A DNA stretch of 62,015 bases from Dechloromonas sp. (GTDB taxonomy: Bacteria; Pseudomonadota; Gammaproteobacteria; Burkholderiales; Rhodocyclaceae). Under the pieces are notes generated by a model. The model saw nothing but the letters and a program-made list of their open reading frames with translations, searched no databases and was not told the origin of the DNA. Shown here in pieces: positions 37,557 to 46,519 of this stretch (its first letter is position 1; each line of letters starts with the position of its first letter). The DNA lies in assembly GCA_008933675.1 (NCBI GenBank), contig WBUO01000002.1, positions 1-62,015 on the forward strand. Reading direction: 5' to 3'. Both the position numbers and the translations under genes were made by a program.

Positions 37557-38653
37557 AGGACGTACCCGTGCCATTGCTGGATCAACGCCTGGCGAAGAAC
37601 AACTTCGACCTGTTGCGCTTGTTGTTTGCCGCGATGGTCTGCCTTGTCCATAGCTACGAACTGTCCAGGATTGGCGAATTGAAATGGCTGGCCGAGACCT
37701 TCTCGTCCGATCTGGCGGTAAAGGCCTTCTTCGTCGTCAGCGGCTTCCTGATCTTCATGAGCCATGAACGGTCAAGCAGTCTGGGATCCTATGCCAGCAA
37801 GCGCCTGCGGCGTATCTATCCGGCCTATTTCACGGTCATCATGCTGTCGGCGCTGGGTCTGGTGCTGGTCAGCGATCTGGCGCCGGCCGACTACTTCAGC
37901 ATGGCCTGGGTCAGGTACGTCGCTGCCAATCTGGCTTTCCTGAACTTCCTGCAGCCGACGTTGCCTGGCGTCTTCGAGGCCAACCGCCTGGCGGCGGTCA
38001 ACGGGGCGTTGTGGACGCTCAAAATCGAGGTGATGTTCTACCTGTCGGTGCCGATTCTCGCCTGGCTTTTCAGTCGATTCGCCAGGTTGCCGGCCATGCT
38101 GCTGGTCTATTGCGCGTCGATCGCCTATGCGGCGGCACTGACTGCCTTTGCCGAGCAGACCGGGCGCGAGCTGTTTCACGAACTGGCCAGACAGCTTCCC
38201 GGGCAGTTGTCCTATTTCATTGGCGGTGGGCTCCTCTACTACTACCTGCCCGTTTTCGACCGTTATCGCCTGCGGTTTCTGGTGCTCGCGGCGGCTTGCC
38301 TGGTGGCCGACGGCTTCCTCCCGCTGGGCTGGATCGAGCCTCTGGCGCTGGCCGTCCTCGTCGTTTTCTGCGGGCTCTATGCCTATCTCGGGAATTTCGG
38401 CAAATACGGCGACTTTTCCTATGGCCTGTACATCCTTCACTTTCCGGTCATCCAGCTCTATGCCCAAACCGACTGGCTGCGCGCGAATCCGTACCTGTTC
38501 CTGGCGGCCGTGGTGTTAAGCAGCCTGCTCGGCGCTGTTCTGCTGTGGCACGGCATCGAGAAGCGCTTCCTCTTTCGTAGCAGTCACTATGTTTCTTCGG
38601 CGGCTGCCGACGCCAGTACCGACCCGGCCGGCGTTGCCGCGAAGGGGGTTTGA
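37553..38653 (+). CDS. Membrane acyltransferase, acyltransferase-3 (OafA/YrhL) family
   Basis: The 366-residue protein has about ten hydrophobic segments and starts like the family: NNFDLLRLLFAAMVCLVHSYEL, then KAFFVVSGFLIFMS, KRLRRIYPAYF and WTLKIEVMFYL. The C-terminal FSYGLYILHFPVIQ is also typical. It should O-acetylate (or otherwise acylate) a surface sugar at the inner membrane. GTG 37553 overlaps the GT2 stop; GTG 37568 is an alternative. The long upstream open frame is a shadow of the broken GT2. Confidence 0.88.
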   Translation: MKDVPVPLLDQRLAKNNFDLLRLLFAAMVCLVHSYELSRIGELKWLAETFSSDLAVKAFFVVSGFLIFMSHERSSSLGSYASKRLRRIYPAYFTVIMLSALGLVLVSDLAPADYFSMAWVRYVAANLAFLNFLQPTLPGVFEANRLAAVNGALWTLKIEVMFYLSVPILAWLFSRFARLPAMLLVYCASIAYAAALTAFAEQTGRELFHELARQLPGQLSYFIGGGLLYYYLPVFDRYRLRFLVLAAACLVADGFLPLGWIEPLALAVLVVFCGLYAYLGNFGKYGDFSYGLYILHFPVIQLYAQTDWLRANPYLFLAAVVLSSLLGAVLLWHGIEKRFLFRSSHYVSSAAADASTDPAGVAAKGV

Positions 38654-39591
38654 TGTCGACCTTGGTTACCGGTGCGGGGGGCTTCATCGGGCGCCGGCTG
38701 CTGAGCGGGGGAGCGAGAGCTCTGGTGCGTACCGCAAGCCGGCTTCCCGGCGCCGTGGTTGGCGATCTGCTCGACCGTGATTCGCTGCGGACAGCCTGCG
38801 CCGGCATCGAGACGGTGGTGCATTGTGCCGGCTATGCGCACGCCTTTACCTCCTCGGACCCGGATGCTCACCACCGGATCAATTTCGTCGGTACCTGCAA
38901 TCTGCTCGATGCGGCGGCGGCTGCCGGTGTGCGCCGTTTCATCTTCCTCTCCAGCGTCAAGGCCATGGCCGAACCCGGCGAGGCGTGTGTCGACGAGGAT
39001 TGGCCTGGGCTGCCGGAGACGCCCTACGGTCAGGCGAAGCGCGCCGCAGAAGAGCGTGTCTGCGAAACCGGGGCTCGCCATGGGATGCACGTGGTGAATC
39101 TACGCCTTTCCATGGTGTACGGCCGGGGCGGCCGGGGAAATCTCGAGCGCATGGCGCGCGGTATCCGGGCGGGCTGGTTTCCGCCCCTGCCGGCAACCGG
39201 CAACCGGCGCTCGCTGGTCCATGTGGATGACGTCGTGGCGGCCATTCGCCTGGTTACCGATGCGCCGGCAGCCAACGGGCGGACCTACATCGTGGCGGAT
39301 GCGGCCGCCTACTCGGGCAGCGAGCTCTACGACACGCTGCGTCTGGCGCTGGGAATGCCGCCGACGGCCTGGCGCTTGCCGGCACCGGTTCTGCGCCTGG
39401 CCGGTCGTCTGGGAGATGTCGGCGGCAGCTTGCTGCGCCGTCCGTTGCCGATGAATGGCGAGGTCGTCGAGCGCCTGCTCGGCTCCGCTTGTTACTCCCC
39501 GCTGCGCATCGAGCGTGAACTCGGCTGGCGGGCGAAAATTGCATTGATTGATGGTGTAAAGGAGATGCTCGGCAATGAAGCGTCTGTTTGA
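38653..39591 (+). CDS. NAD-dependent epimerase/dehydratase, UDP-4-keto-sugar 4-reductase type
   Basis: The 312-residue extended SDR has LVTGAGGFIGRRLL, AGYAHAF, FLSSVKAMAE and YGQAKRAAE, and NRRSLVHVDDVV, as in the WbpV/WreQ group. Beside a small phosphoglycosyltransferase and a WbpM-type dehydratase it would reduce UDP-4-keto-6-deoxy-GlcNAc to UDP-QuiNAc or UDP-FucNAc. ATG 38653 overlaps the acyltransferase stop by one base; GAAGGGGG is the ribosome site. It overlaps the next gene by 17 bases. Confidence 0.85.
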   Translation: MSTLVTGAGGFIGRRLLSGGARALVRTASRLPGAVVGDLLDRDSLRTACAGIETVVHCAGYAHAFTSSDPDAHHRINFVGTCNLLDAAAAAGVRRFIFLSSVKAMAEPGEACVDEDWPGLPETPYGQAKRAAEERVCETGARHGMHVVNLRLSMVYGRGGRGNLERMARGIRAGWFPPLPATGNRRSLVHVDDVVAAIRLVTDAPAANGRTYIVADAAAYSGSELYDTLRLALGMPPTAWRLPAPVLRLAGRLGDVGGSLLRRPLPMNGEVVERLLGSACYSPLRIERELGWRAKIALIDGVKEMLGNEASV

Positions 39592-40135
39592 TCTGCTCGT
39601 TACGGTTCCGGCCAGCCTGCTGCTGCTGTTGCCGATACTTGTGGTAGCCCTGCTGGTCAGGCTGACCTCGCCCGGCCCGGTGCTTTACTGGTCCGATCGC
39701 GTCGGTCGTAACAACCGGATTTTCAGGATGCCGAAATTCCGCAGCATGCGCATCGGCACGCCGGCCGTCGCCACCCATCTGCTCGCCGATCCAGCCAGTC
39801 ACCTGACACCGATCGGTTCCTTCCTGCGCAAGAGCAGTCTCGACGAACTGCCCCAGCTGTGGAGCATCCTCAAGGGCGACATGAGTCTCGTCGGACCACG
39901 CCCGGCGCTGTTCAACCAGGATGACCTGATCGCCCTGCGAACCGAGCAGGGTGTTCACATGCTGCCGCCGGGGCTGACCGGCTGGGCGCAGGTGAATGGC
40001 CGGGACGAGTTGCCGATACCGGAGAAGGTGAAGCTGGATGCCGAGTACATGCGCCGGCAGTCACTCTGGTTCGATGTGCGGATTTTGTGGCGCACGGTCC
40101 TGAAGGTTATGCTCAGGGACGGTGTTTCCCACTAA
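39575..40135 (+). CDS. Initiating phosphoglycosyltransferase, small PglC-like sugar transferase
   Basis: The 186-residue monotopic enzyme has one N-terminal hydrophobic re-entrant segment (RLFDLLVTVPASLLLLLPILVVALLV). The conserved bacterial sugar transferase domain follows: PGPVLYWSDRVGRN, MPKFRSMR, LRKSSLDELPQLWSILKGDMSLVGPRP and PGLTGWAQVNGRD. It should transfer a sugar-1-phosphate from the UDP-sugar to undecaprenyl phosphate, starting the glycan. Its partners on either side make that sugar. Size matches PglC/WreU rather than the long WbaP. Confidence 0.93.
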   Translation: MKRLFDLLVTVPASLLLLLPILVVALLVRLTSPGPVLYWSDRVGRNNRIFRMPKFRSMRIGTPAVATHLLADPASHLTPIGSFLRKSSLDELPQLWSILKGDMSLVGPRPALFNQDDLIALRTEQGVHMLPPGLTGWAQVNGRDELPIPEKVKLDAEYMRRQSLWFDVRILWRTVLKVMLRDGVSH

Positions 40136-40151
40136 GCGGCTTGGTACTGAT

Positions 40152-42077
40152 ATGTTCCTGAAACGGCTGGCCCGTCCTGTCCTGGCCATTCCTCGCGTCG
40201 GCAAGCGCCTGCTGGTGCTGTCCATCGACATCAGCTTGTGCGTCTTTACCGTCTGGCTGGCTTTCTACCTGCGTCTGGGTGAATGGGTACGCCTGTTCGA
40301 TGACCGTTTCTGGCAGCCGGAGTGGGCGGCTGCGATTTCGATCGCCATCGCCCTGCCGATCTTCGTCACGCAAGGCTTCTACCGGGCCATCTTCCGCTAT
40401 GCGGGCTGGCCCGTGCTGGTCACCGTGGCCAAGGCGATGATGGTCTATGGGTTGCTCTACGCGACGGTGATCATGGCCTTCGGTATTCCCGGCGTACCGA
40501 GAACCGTCGGCCTGATCCAGCCACTGCTGTTGTTGCTCACCGTCGGCGGCTCCCGCCTGTTTGCCCGCTACTGGCTGGGCGGGCTTTACCAGAGCCAGCT
40601 GAAGCGCGCGGCGTTGCCCAAGGTCCTGATCTACGGTGCCGGTACTGCCGGGCGGCAACTGGCGGCGGCGATGTCCAACAGCCATGAAATGCGCGTCGTC
40701 GGCTTTCTCGACGACGACACGCGTCTGCATGGGCAGATGCTGAACGGTCAGCCGATCTATAGTCCGGACGATCTGCCGGGCCTGGTCGAAACGCTTCAGG
40801 TGAGCGACGTCCTGCTGGCGCTTCCGTCGGCCAGCCGCAAGTTGCGCAACGAGATCCTGCTCAGGATGCGTGCCGTGCACGTCTCGGTGCGGACGCTCCC
40901 CAGCGTCACTGAACTGGCCCAGGGGAAAGTCAGCGTCTCTGACCTCCGTGATCTGGACATCGACGACCTGCTGGGGCGTGAGCCGGTGGTGCCCGACCAG
41001 CAGCTGCTGAGCCAGAATGTCTCCGGCAAGGTGGTGCTGGTCACCGGCGCCGGGGGGTCGATCGGCAGCGAACTGTGTCGGCAGATTCTGAAGGCGGAAC
41101 CGCTCATGCTGTTGCTGATCGAGCAGAGCGAATTTGCCCTCTACAACATCCACCAGGAACTGCAGGCCCAGCTCGACGAATCACCGGTCCGGCTGGTGCC
41201 GCTGCTGGCTTCGGTGCGCGATGCCGAGCGCATGCGCGAGATCATGCTGACCTGGCGGCCGGATACGGTGTATCACGCCGCTGCTTACAAGCATGTGCCG
41301 CTGGTCGAGCACAATCCGGCCGAAGGCATCAAGAACAACGTGCTCGGCACGCTGACGGCGGCGCAGGCGGCAGCCGAGCACGGCGTCGGCAATTTCGTGC
41401 TGATCAGCACCGACAAGGCCGTCCGCCCCACCAACATCATGGGAGCGAGCAAACGACTGGCGGAAATGGTGCTGCAGGCGATGGCCGTCACCATGCCGCA
41501 GACGAAGTTTTCCATGGTGCGTTTCGGCAATGTCCTGGGTTCCTCGGGGTCGGTGGTTCCCAAGTTCCGTCAGCAGATTCGCGATGGCGGGCCGATCACC
41601 CTCACGCATCCCGAAATCACCCGCTATTTCATGACGATTCCGGAGGCCGCGCAGCTGGTGATCCAGGCCAGTGCGATGGCGAAGGGCGGTGACGTATTCG
41701 TGCTGGATATGGGGCAATCGGTCCGCATCATCGATCTGGCGAAACGGATGATCGAGCTATCGGGGTTGTCTGTGCGCGATGAAAGCAACCCCGAAGGTGA
41801 CATCGACATCGAGATCACCGGCCTGCGTCCGGGAGAGAAGTTGTTCGAGGAGCTGCTCATCGGCGACAACCCGGAGCCGACGCTGCATCCGCGGATCATG
41901 AAGGCGCACGAGGATTTTCTGCAATGGCCGTTGTTGCGGGAAAAGCTCACTGCTCTGGAAGCGGCGCTCGATACGCACGATGTGGAGTTCGTCCGCTCCA
42001 TCCTGGAACACATCGTTGCCGGATATTCGCCGAGCGGCGAGATCGTCGACTGGATCTTCCTCGAGCGGGAAGCGTAG
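40152..42077 (+). CDS. WbpM/FlaA1-family UDP-N-acetylglucosamine 4,6-dehydratase with membrane domain
   Basis: The 641-residue protein has four N-terminal membrane helices (about 20-135), a CoA-binding-like Rossmann segment (VLIYGAGTAGRQLA) and a C-terminal SDR domain with TGAGGSIGSE (298-307). The catalytic tyrosine is replaced by methionine in NIMGASKRLAE, the Met-x3-Lys of the WbpM triad, so it is a dehydratase rather than an epimerase. ATG 40152 is used; GTG 40122 is possible. It is the last gene of the island and lies 95 bases before aroA-cmk. Confidence 0.92.
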   Translation: MFLKRLARPVLAIPRVGKRLLVLSIDISLCVFTVWLAFYLRLGEWVRLFDDRFWQPEWAAAISIAIALPIFVTQGFYRAIFRYAGWPVLVTVAKAMMVYGLLYATVIMAFGIPGVPRTVGLIQPLLLLLTVGGSRLFARYWLGGLYQSQLKRAALPKVLIYGAGTAGRQLAAAMSNSHEMRVVGFLDDDTRLHGQMLNGQPIYSPDDLPGLVETLQVSDVLLALPSASRKLRNEILLRMRAVHVSVRTLPSVTELAQGKVSVSDLRDLDIDDLLGREPVVPDQQLLSQNVSGKVVLVTGAGGSIGSELCRQILKAEPLMLLLIEQSEFALYNIHQELQAQLDESPVRLVPLLASVRDAERMREIMLTWRPDTVYHAAAYKHVPLVEHNPAEGIKNNVLGTLTAAQAAAEHGVGNFVLISTDKAVRPTNIMGASKRLAEMVLQAMAVTMPQTKFSMVRFGNVLGSSGSVVPKFRQQIRDGGPITLTHPEITRYFMTIPEAAQLVIQASAMAKGGDVFVLDMGQSVRIIDLAKRMIELSGLSVRDESNPEGDIDIEITGLRPGEKLFEELLIGDNPEPTLHPRIMKAHEDFLQWPLLREKLTALEAALDTHDVEFVRSILEHIVAGYSPSGEIVDWIFLEREA

Positions 42078-42114
42078 GGCGAGATGCTGTCGGCGTCTGC
42101 GGGGTCGGGCGTTC

Positions 42115-42143
42115 TTGACAAACGGGAGGCCTTGACCTAGCTT
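42115..42143 (+). promoter_or_regulatory. Candidate sigma-70 promoter for the aroA-cmk gene
   Basis: A perfect TTGACA (42115-42120) is followed after 17 bases by TAGCTT (42138-42143), a weak -10 with the key T, A and last T. It sits in the 95-base gap between the island and aroA-cmk, 30 bases before the ATG, and would free aroA from the distant tyrA promoter. Confidence 0.4.
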
Positions 42144-42172
42144 CGCTGCCCTTCGCTTCCGCAGGTGTCCTC

Positions 42173-44104
42173 ATGGAATTCCTCGATCTTCCCCAATTGT
42201 TGTCCGCTGCGGGATCGGTCCGCCTGCCGGGCTCGAAAAGCATTTCCAACCGCGTCCTGCTGCTCGCCGCGCTGGCCGAAGGCGAAACCGAGGTTCGCGA
42301 CCTGCTCGCCTCCGACGATACGGAGCGCATGCTGGAAGCGCTCAAGGCGCTCGGCATCGGCGTCGTCCACCTCGGTGGCGAGAATTGGCGGATCAGCGGC
42401 TGTGCCGGGCGCATCCCGGTATGTCAGGCCGAACTGTTCCTCGGCAATGCCGGCACCGCTTTTCGCCCGCTGACCGCGGCGCTGGCGCTGGCCGGCGGCG
42501 ATTACGTCCTGAAGGGCGTGGCGCGCATGCACGAGCGGCCGATCGGCGATCTGGTCGACGGCCTGCGCCAGCTCGGGGCTGATGTTACCTACCTGGGCAA
42601 TGAGGGCTATCCGCCCCTGCACCTGAAGCCGGCGACCATCCGTCCGGGCGGCGTGCTCAAGGTGCGTGGCGATGTTTCCAGCCAGTTCCTGACCGGCCTG
42701 CTGATGGCATTGCCGCTGACTGGCGAGGCGGCTACCGTCGAGGTCATCGGCGAGCTCATTTCCAAACCCTATATCGAGATTACGCTGGCGACCATGGCCC
42801 GTTTCGGCGTCACCGTGCAGCGCGATGGCTGGCAGCGCTTCACCGTGCCGGCCGGCAGCCGCTATCGCTCGCCAGGCATCGTCTATGTCGAGGGCGATGC
42901 CTCGTCGGCCTCTTACTTTCTGGCGCTCGGCGCCATTGGTGGCGGGCCGGTGCGCGTTGAGGGCGTCGGTCACGATTCGATCCAGGGCGACGTAAAGTTC
43001 GCCGAGGCGCTGGCACAGATGGGGGCGCAGATCGAGATGGGGCCGAACTGGATGGCGTCACGGGCGCCGGCCGGCGGCCTGGTCGCCGTCGACCTCGACT
43101 GCAACCACATCCCCGATGCGGCGATGACGCTGGCCACGGCGGCGCTGTTCGCCAAAGGCACGACCACGCTGCGCAACATCGCCAGCTGGCGGGTCAAGGA
43201 AACCGACCGCATTGCGGCGATGGCGGCCGAGTTGCGCAAGCTGGGTGCCGAGGTCGAGGAGGGGGGCGACTATATCCGCGTCACGCCGGCCGGCCTGAAA
43301 CCGGCGGCGATCGATACCTACGACGACCATCGCATGGCGATGTGCTTCTCACTGGCCGCTTTCGGAACGCCGCTGCGCATCAACGATCCGAAATGCGTTG
43401 CCAAGACCTTTCCCGATTACTTCGCCTGCTTCTCAGCGGTGACCAAAGCCGCACCGGTGATCGCCATCGACGGACCGTCGGCCTCCGGCAAGGGCACTGT
43501 CGCTGCCCGCGTCGCCGCTGCGTTGGGCTACGCCTATCTCGATTCCGGGGCGCTCTATCGCCTGACGGCGCTTGGCGCCCGTCGGGCCGGCATTGCCTGG
43601 AACGATGAAGCAGCGGTTGCCGCCATCGCCGCAGGCCTTGACGTCAGTTTCTCGGAGAGCGATATTTTCCTGAACGGCGCAGCGGTCGGCGATGCCATCC
43701 GTACCGAGGAAATATCCGCCGGCGCCTCGCAAGTGGCCGCCCTGCCGGCCGTACGTGAGGCGCTGCTGTTCCGTCAGCGGGCCTTCAACCGGGTGCCTGG
43801 CCTGGTCGGTGATGGGCGCGACATGGGGTCTGTCATTTTTCCGCGGGCCACGTTGAAAATCTTCCTGACTGCAAGTGCCGAGGCGCGTGCCGAACGCCGC
43901 TATAAGCAGTTGATCGGGAAAGGTTTCTCTGCTAACCTCTCCGACCTTCTGCTTGACCTGCAGCAACGTGATGCCCGCGATTCCGGGCGGAGCGTGGCGC
44001 CGCTCAGACAGGAAGCGGATGCCAAGCTGCTCGACACCACGTCGCTGACCATCGAAGAGGCGGTCAATCAGGTGTTGCTGTGGAGCAGAGAAGCGTCGCT
44101 GTAA
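42173..44104 (+). CDS. aroA-cmk: Bifunctional 3-phosphoshikimate 1-carboxyvinyltransferase / cytidylate kinase fusion
   Basis: This is a single 643-residue frame. Residues 1 to about 425 are EPSP synthase: [71 protein letters not shown] and [13 protein letters not shown]. From about 428 comes a complete CMP kinase: [15 protein letters not shown] (P-loop), [13 protein letters not shown] and [12 protein letters not shown]. The two enzymes serve chorismate synthesis and pyrimidine nucleotide recycling. The fusion is known in some betaproteobacteria, while most keep separate adjacent genes. rpsA follows 87 bases downstream, as in the unfused order. Confidence 0.96.
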   Translation: MEFLDLPQLLSAAGSVRLPGSKSISNRVLLLAALAEGETEVRDLLASDDTERMLEALKALGIGVVHLGGENWRISGCAGRIPVCQAELFLGNAGTAFRPLTAALALAGGDYVLKGVARMHERPIGDLVDGLRQLGADVTYLGNEGYPPLHLKPATIRPGGVLKVRGDVSSQFLTGLLMALPLTGEAATVEVIGELISKPYIEITLATMARFGVTVQRDGWQRFTVPAGSRYRSPGIVYVEGDASSASYFLALGAIGGGPVRVEGVGHDSIQGDVKFAEALAQMGAQIEMGPNWMASRAPAGGLVAVDLDCNHIPDAAMTLATAALFAKGTTTLRNIASWRVKETDRIAAMAAELRKLGAEVEEGGDYIRVTPAGLKPAAIDTYDDHRMAMCFSLAAFGTPLRINDPKCVAKTFPDYFACFSAVTKAAPVIAIDGPSASGKGTVAARVAAALGYAYLDSGALYRLTALGARRAGIAWNDEAAVAAIAAGLDVSFSESDIFLNGAAVGDAIRTEEISAGASQVAALPAVREALLFRQRAFNRVPGLVGDGRDMGSVIFPRATLKIFLTASAEARAERRYKQLIGKGFSANLSDLLLDLQQRDARDSGRSVAPLRQEADAKLLDTTSLTIEEAVNQVLLWSREASL

Positions 44105-44108
44105 GGCC

Positions 44109-44130
44109 CTGCCGGCCAGCCGGTCGGCAG
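44109..44130 (+). other. GC-rich hairpin in the cmk-rpsA gap
   Basis: CTGCCGGCC (44109-44117) can pair with GGTCGGCAG (44122-44130) around AGCC, with one G-U pair. No T run follows, so it is not a normal intrinsic terminator. It may be an mRNA processing or attenuation structure in front of rpsA. Confidence 0.3.
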
Positions 44131-44191
44131 CATGTTCAACCCTAACCCGCTGTGGATTTCACGATTCGCGGCATGAAAGCTCTCTCCGTCA

Positions 44192-45871
44192 ATGGAATCT
44201 TTTGCTCAACTTTTTGAAGAATCCCTGGCTCGCCAGGAAATGCGTCAAGGCGAAGTCATCACTGCAGAAGTGGTGCTCATCGATCACAATTTCGTTGTGG
44301 TCAATGCCGGCCTGAAATCGGAATCCTATGTTCCGCTCGAAGAATTCCTGAACGATCAGGGCGAAATTGAAGTCAAGGTTGGCGATTTCGTGCAAGTCGC
44401 CATCGAAATGCTGGAAGATGGCTATGGTGCCACCCGCCTTTCCCGCGATCGCGCCAAGCGCATCGCCGCCTGGAACTTCCTGGAACAAGCCCTGAACGAC
44501 AACTCCCTGGTCACCGGCACCATCACCGGCAAGGTCAAGGGTGGTCTGACCGTCATGTCCAACGGCGTCCGTGCCTTCCTGCCGGGCTCGCTGGTCGACA
44601 TGCGTCCGGTCAAGGACACCACGCCGTATGAAGGCAAGACCATGGAGTTCAAGGTCATCAAGCTTGACCGCAAGCGCAACAACGTCGTGATGTCCCGCCG
44701 TGCCGTGCTCGAAGCCACCGCCGACAAGGATCGCGAAAAGCTGCTCGAGAACCTCAAGGAAGGTACCGTCGTCAAGGGTATCGTCAAGAACATCACCGAC
44801 TACGGCGCCTTCGTCGACCTGGGCGGCATCGATGGTCTGCTGCACATCACCGACCTGGCCTGGCGCCGCGTCCGTCACCCGAGCGAAGTGCTCAATGTCG
44901 GTGACGAAGTGACCGCCAAGATCCTCAAGTTCGACGCCGAGAAGAACCGCGTCTCGCTGGGCATGAAGCAACTGGGCGACGACCCGTGGGTTGGCATCGC
45001 CCGCCGCTACCCGGCCGGTACCCGCCTGTTCGGCAAGGTCACCAACCTGACCGACTACGGCTCCTTCGTCGAGATCGAACAAGGCATCGAAGGCCTGGTG
45101 CACGTCTCCGAAATGGACTGGACCAACAAGAACGTCCATCCGTCCAAGGTCGTTTCCCTGGGTGACGAAGTCGAAGTCATGATCCTCGAGATCGACGAAG
45201 AGCGTCGCCGCATCTCGCTGGGCATGAAGCAGTGCAAGCCGAACCCGTGGGACGACTTCGCGATGAACCACAAGAAGGGCGACAAGGTCCGTGGTGCCAT
45301 CAAGTCGATCACCGACTTCGGTATCTTCATCGGCCTGCCCGGCGGCATCGACGGTCTGGTTCATCTGTCCGACCTGTCCTGGTCGGCGACCGGCGAAGAA
45401 GCCATCCGCAACTTCAAGAAGGGCGACGAAGTCGAAGCCCTGGTCCTCGGCATCGACGTCGAGAAGGAGCGTATCTCCCTCGGTATCAAGCAGATGGAAG
45501 GTGATCCGTACACCAACTTCATCGCTACCCACGAGAAGAACAGCATCGTGCGCGCCACCGTCAAGACGGTCGACGCCCGTGGTGCGGTGCTGACCCTGGA
45601 CGGCGAGAACGAAGGTTACCTGCGTGCTTCCGAATTCTCGCGTGATCGTATCGACGACCTGTCGCAACACCTGAAGGTGGGTGACGAAGTCGAAGCCATG
45701 ATCATCAACGTGGATCGCAAGACCCGTGGCATCAACCTGTCGATCAAGGCCAAGGACAACGCCGAGCAGCACGAAGCCATGCAGAAGCTGTCTGCCGAGT
45801 CTTCCGCCGCCGCTTCCGGTACGACCAACCTGGGTGCCCTGCTCAAGGCCAAACTCAACCAGCAAGGCTGA
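44192..45871 (+). CDS. rpsA: 30S ribosomal protein S1
   Basis: The 559-residue protein has six S1 RNA-binding repeats, visible from recurring GxVxxxxxxGxxVxL blocks such as [43 protein letters not shown] and [22 protein letters not shown]. It binds mRNA leaders and delivers them to the 30S subunit. Length is standard for proteobacteria. Codon use is strongly biased toward major codons, as expected for high expression. ihfB follows 12 bases later. Confidence 0.98.
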   Translation: MESFAQLFEESLARQEMRQGEVITAEVVLIDHNFVVVNAGLKSESYVPLEEFLNDQGEIEVKVGDFVQVAIEMLEDGYGATRLSRDRAKRIAAWNFLEQALNDNSLVTGTITGKVKGGLTVMSNGVRAFLPGSLVDMRPVKDTTPYEGKTMEFKVIKLDRKRNNVVMSRRAVLEATADKDREKLLENLKEGTVVKGIVKNITDYGAFVDLGGIDGLLHITDLAWRRVRHPSEVLNVGDEVTAKILKFDAEKNRVSLGMKQLGDDPWVGIARRYPAGTRLFGKVTNLTDYGSFVEIEQGIEGLVHVSEMDWTNKNVHPSKVVSLGDEVEVMILEIDEERRRISLGMKQCKPNPWDDFAMNHKKGDKVRGAIKSITDFGIFIGLPGGIDGLVHLSDLSWSATGEEAIRNFKKGDEVEALVLGIDVEKERISLGIKQMEGDPYTNFIATHEKNSIVRATVKTVDARGAVLTLDGENEGYLRASEFSRDRIDDLSQHLKVGDEVEAMIINVDRKTRGINLSIKAKDNAEQHEAMQKLSAESSAAASGTTNLGALLKAKLNQQG

Positions 45872-45883
45872 TAAGGCACAAGC

Positions 45884-46168
45884 ATGACCAAATCCGAGCT
45901 CATCGCCCGGCTGGCGGAACGGTTTCCCCAGCTGGTGGCGAAGGATGCTGATTTTGCGGTCAAGATGATTCTCGATGCGATGTCCGAAGCGCTGGTGCGC
46001 GGGGATCGTATCGAGATCCGCGGATTCGGCAGCTTTGCGCTCAACTACCGGCCGCCGCGCACGGGCCGTAACCCCAAGTCGGGGGAAAAGGTCAGTGTGC
46101 CCGCGAAATGGGTTCCGCATTTCAAGGCGGGCAAGGAGTTGCGCGAACGGGTCGATCAGTCGATCTGA
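45884..46168 (+). CDS. ihfB: Integration host factor subunit beta
   Basis: The 94-residue HU/IHF-family protein bends DNA as a heterodimer with IHF-alpha. It starts [15 protein letters not shown], has IEIRGFGSF and the minor-groove arm [10 protein letters not shown] with the intercalating proline, and ends in the alpha-helical [12 protein letters not shown]. It is cotranscribed with rpsA and is followed by a strong terminator. Confidence 0.97.
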   Translation: MTKSELIARLAERFPQLVAKDADFAVKMILDAMSEALVRGDRIEIRGFGSFALNYRPPRTGRNPKSGEKVSVPAKWVPHFKAGKELRERVDQSI

Positions 46169-46197
46169 CGTCGCACAGGCGCATTGTGGTAGATTCA

Positions 46198-46227
46198 GGG
46201 CAGTGAGTGATTTCACTGCCCTTTTTT
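46198..46227 (+). terminator. Intrinsic terminator of the rpsA-ihfB transcript
   Basis: GGGCAGTGA (46198-46206) pairs perfectly with TCACTGCCC (46213-46221) around a 6-base loop, followed by six T. It ends 10 bases before the lapA ATG, so lapAB expression needs read-through or its own promoter. Confidence 0.92.
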
Positions 46228-46237
46228 ATTGAATGTC

Positions 46238-46519
46238 ATGACTGCACTGACCTGGGCCATAAGGCTCGTCATCTTTTCCTTTCTGGTGGTCTTTGCCGTC
46301 CAGAATACCGATCCGGTTTCCCTGCATTTCGTCCTCGACCATGTCTGGCAGGCCCCACTTGTCATCGTCCTGTTGGCATTTTTTGCGGGTGGTGCCGTGC
46401 TCGGCGTGCTGTCCGTACTCGGTGTGATCTATCGCCAGCGCCGCGAAATTTCGCGTCTGCGTCAGCTGGCCGGCAAATTGCCCAACGAATCTTTGCCGGA
46501 TACGCCGCCGGCCCTATGA
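46238..46519 (+). CDS. lapA: LapA-family inner membrane protein (DUF1049)
   Basis: The 93-residue protein has two membrane helices (about 5-25 and 38-62, LVIVLLAFFAGGAVLGVLSVLGV), the FAVQNTDPVSLHF strand typical of LapA/YciS, and a basic cytoplasmic tail (YRQRREISRLRQLAGKL). With LapB it controls LpxC turnover through FtsH and so LPS amount. ATG 46238 is chosen over TTG 46229. It overlaps lapB by 4 bases. Confidence 0.9.
   Translation: MTALTWAIRLVIFSFLVVFAVQNTDPVSLHFVLDHVWQAPLVIVLLAFFAGGAVLGVLSVLGVIYRQRREISRLRQLAGKLPNESLPDTPPAL

Noticed and set aside
44189-46216. A 675-codon antisense frame over rpsA and ihfB
   Set aside because: It covers two certain genes and reads as a repetitive shadow of the S1 repeats, with no ribosome site or family features.
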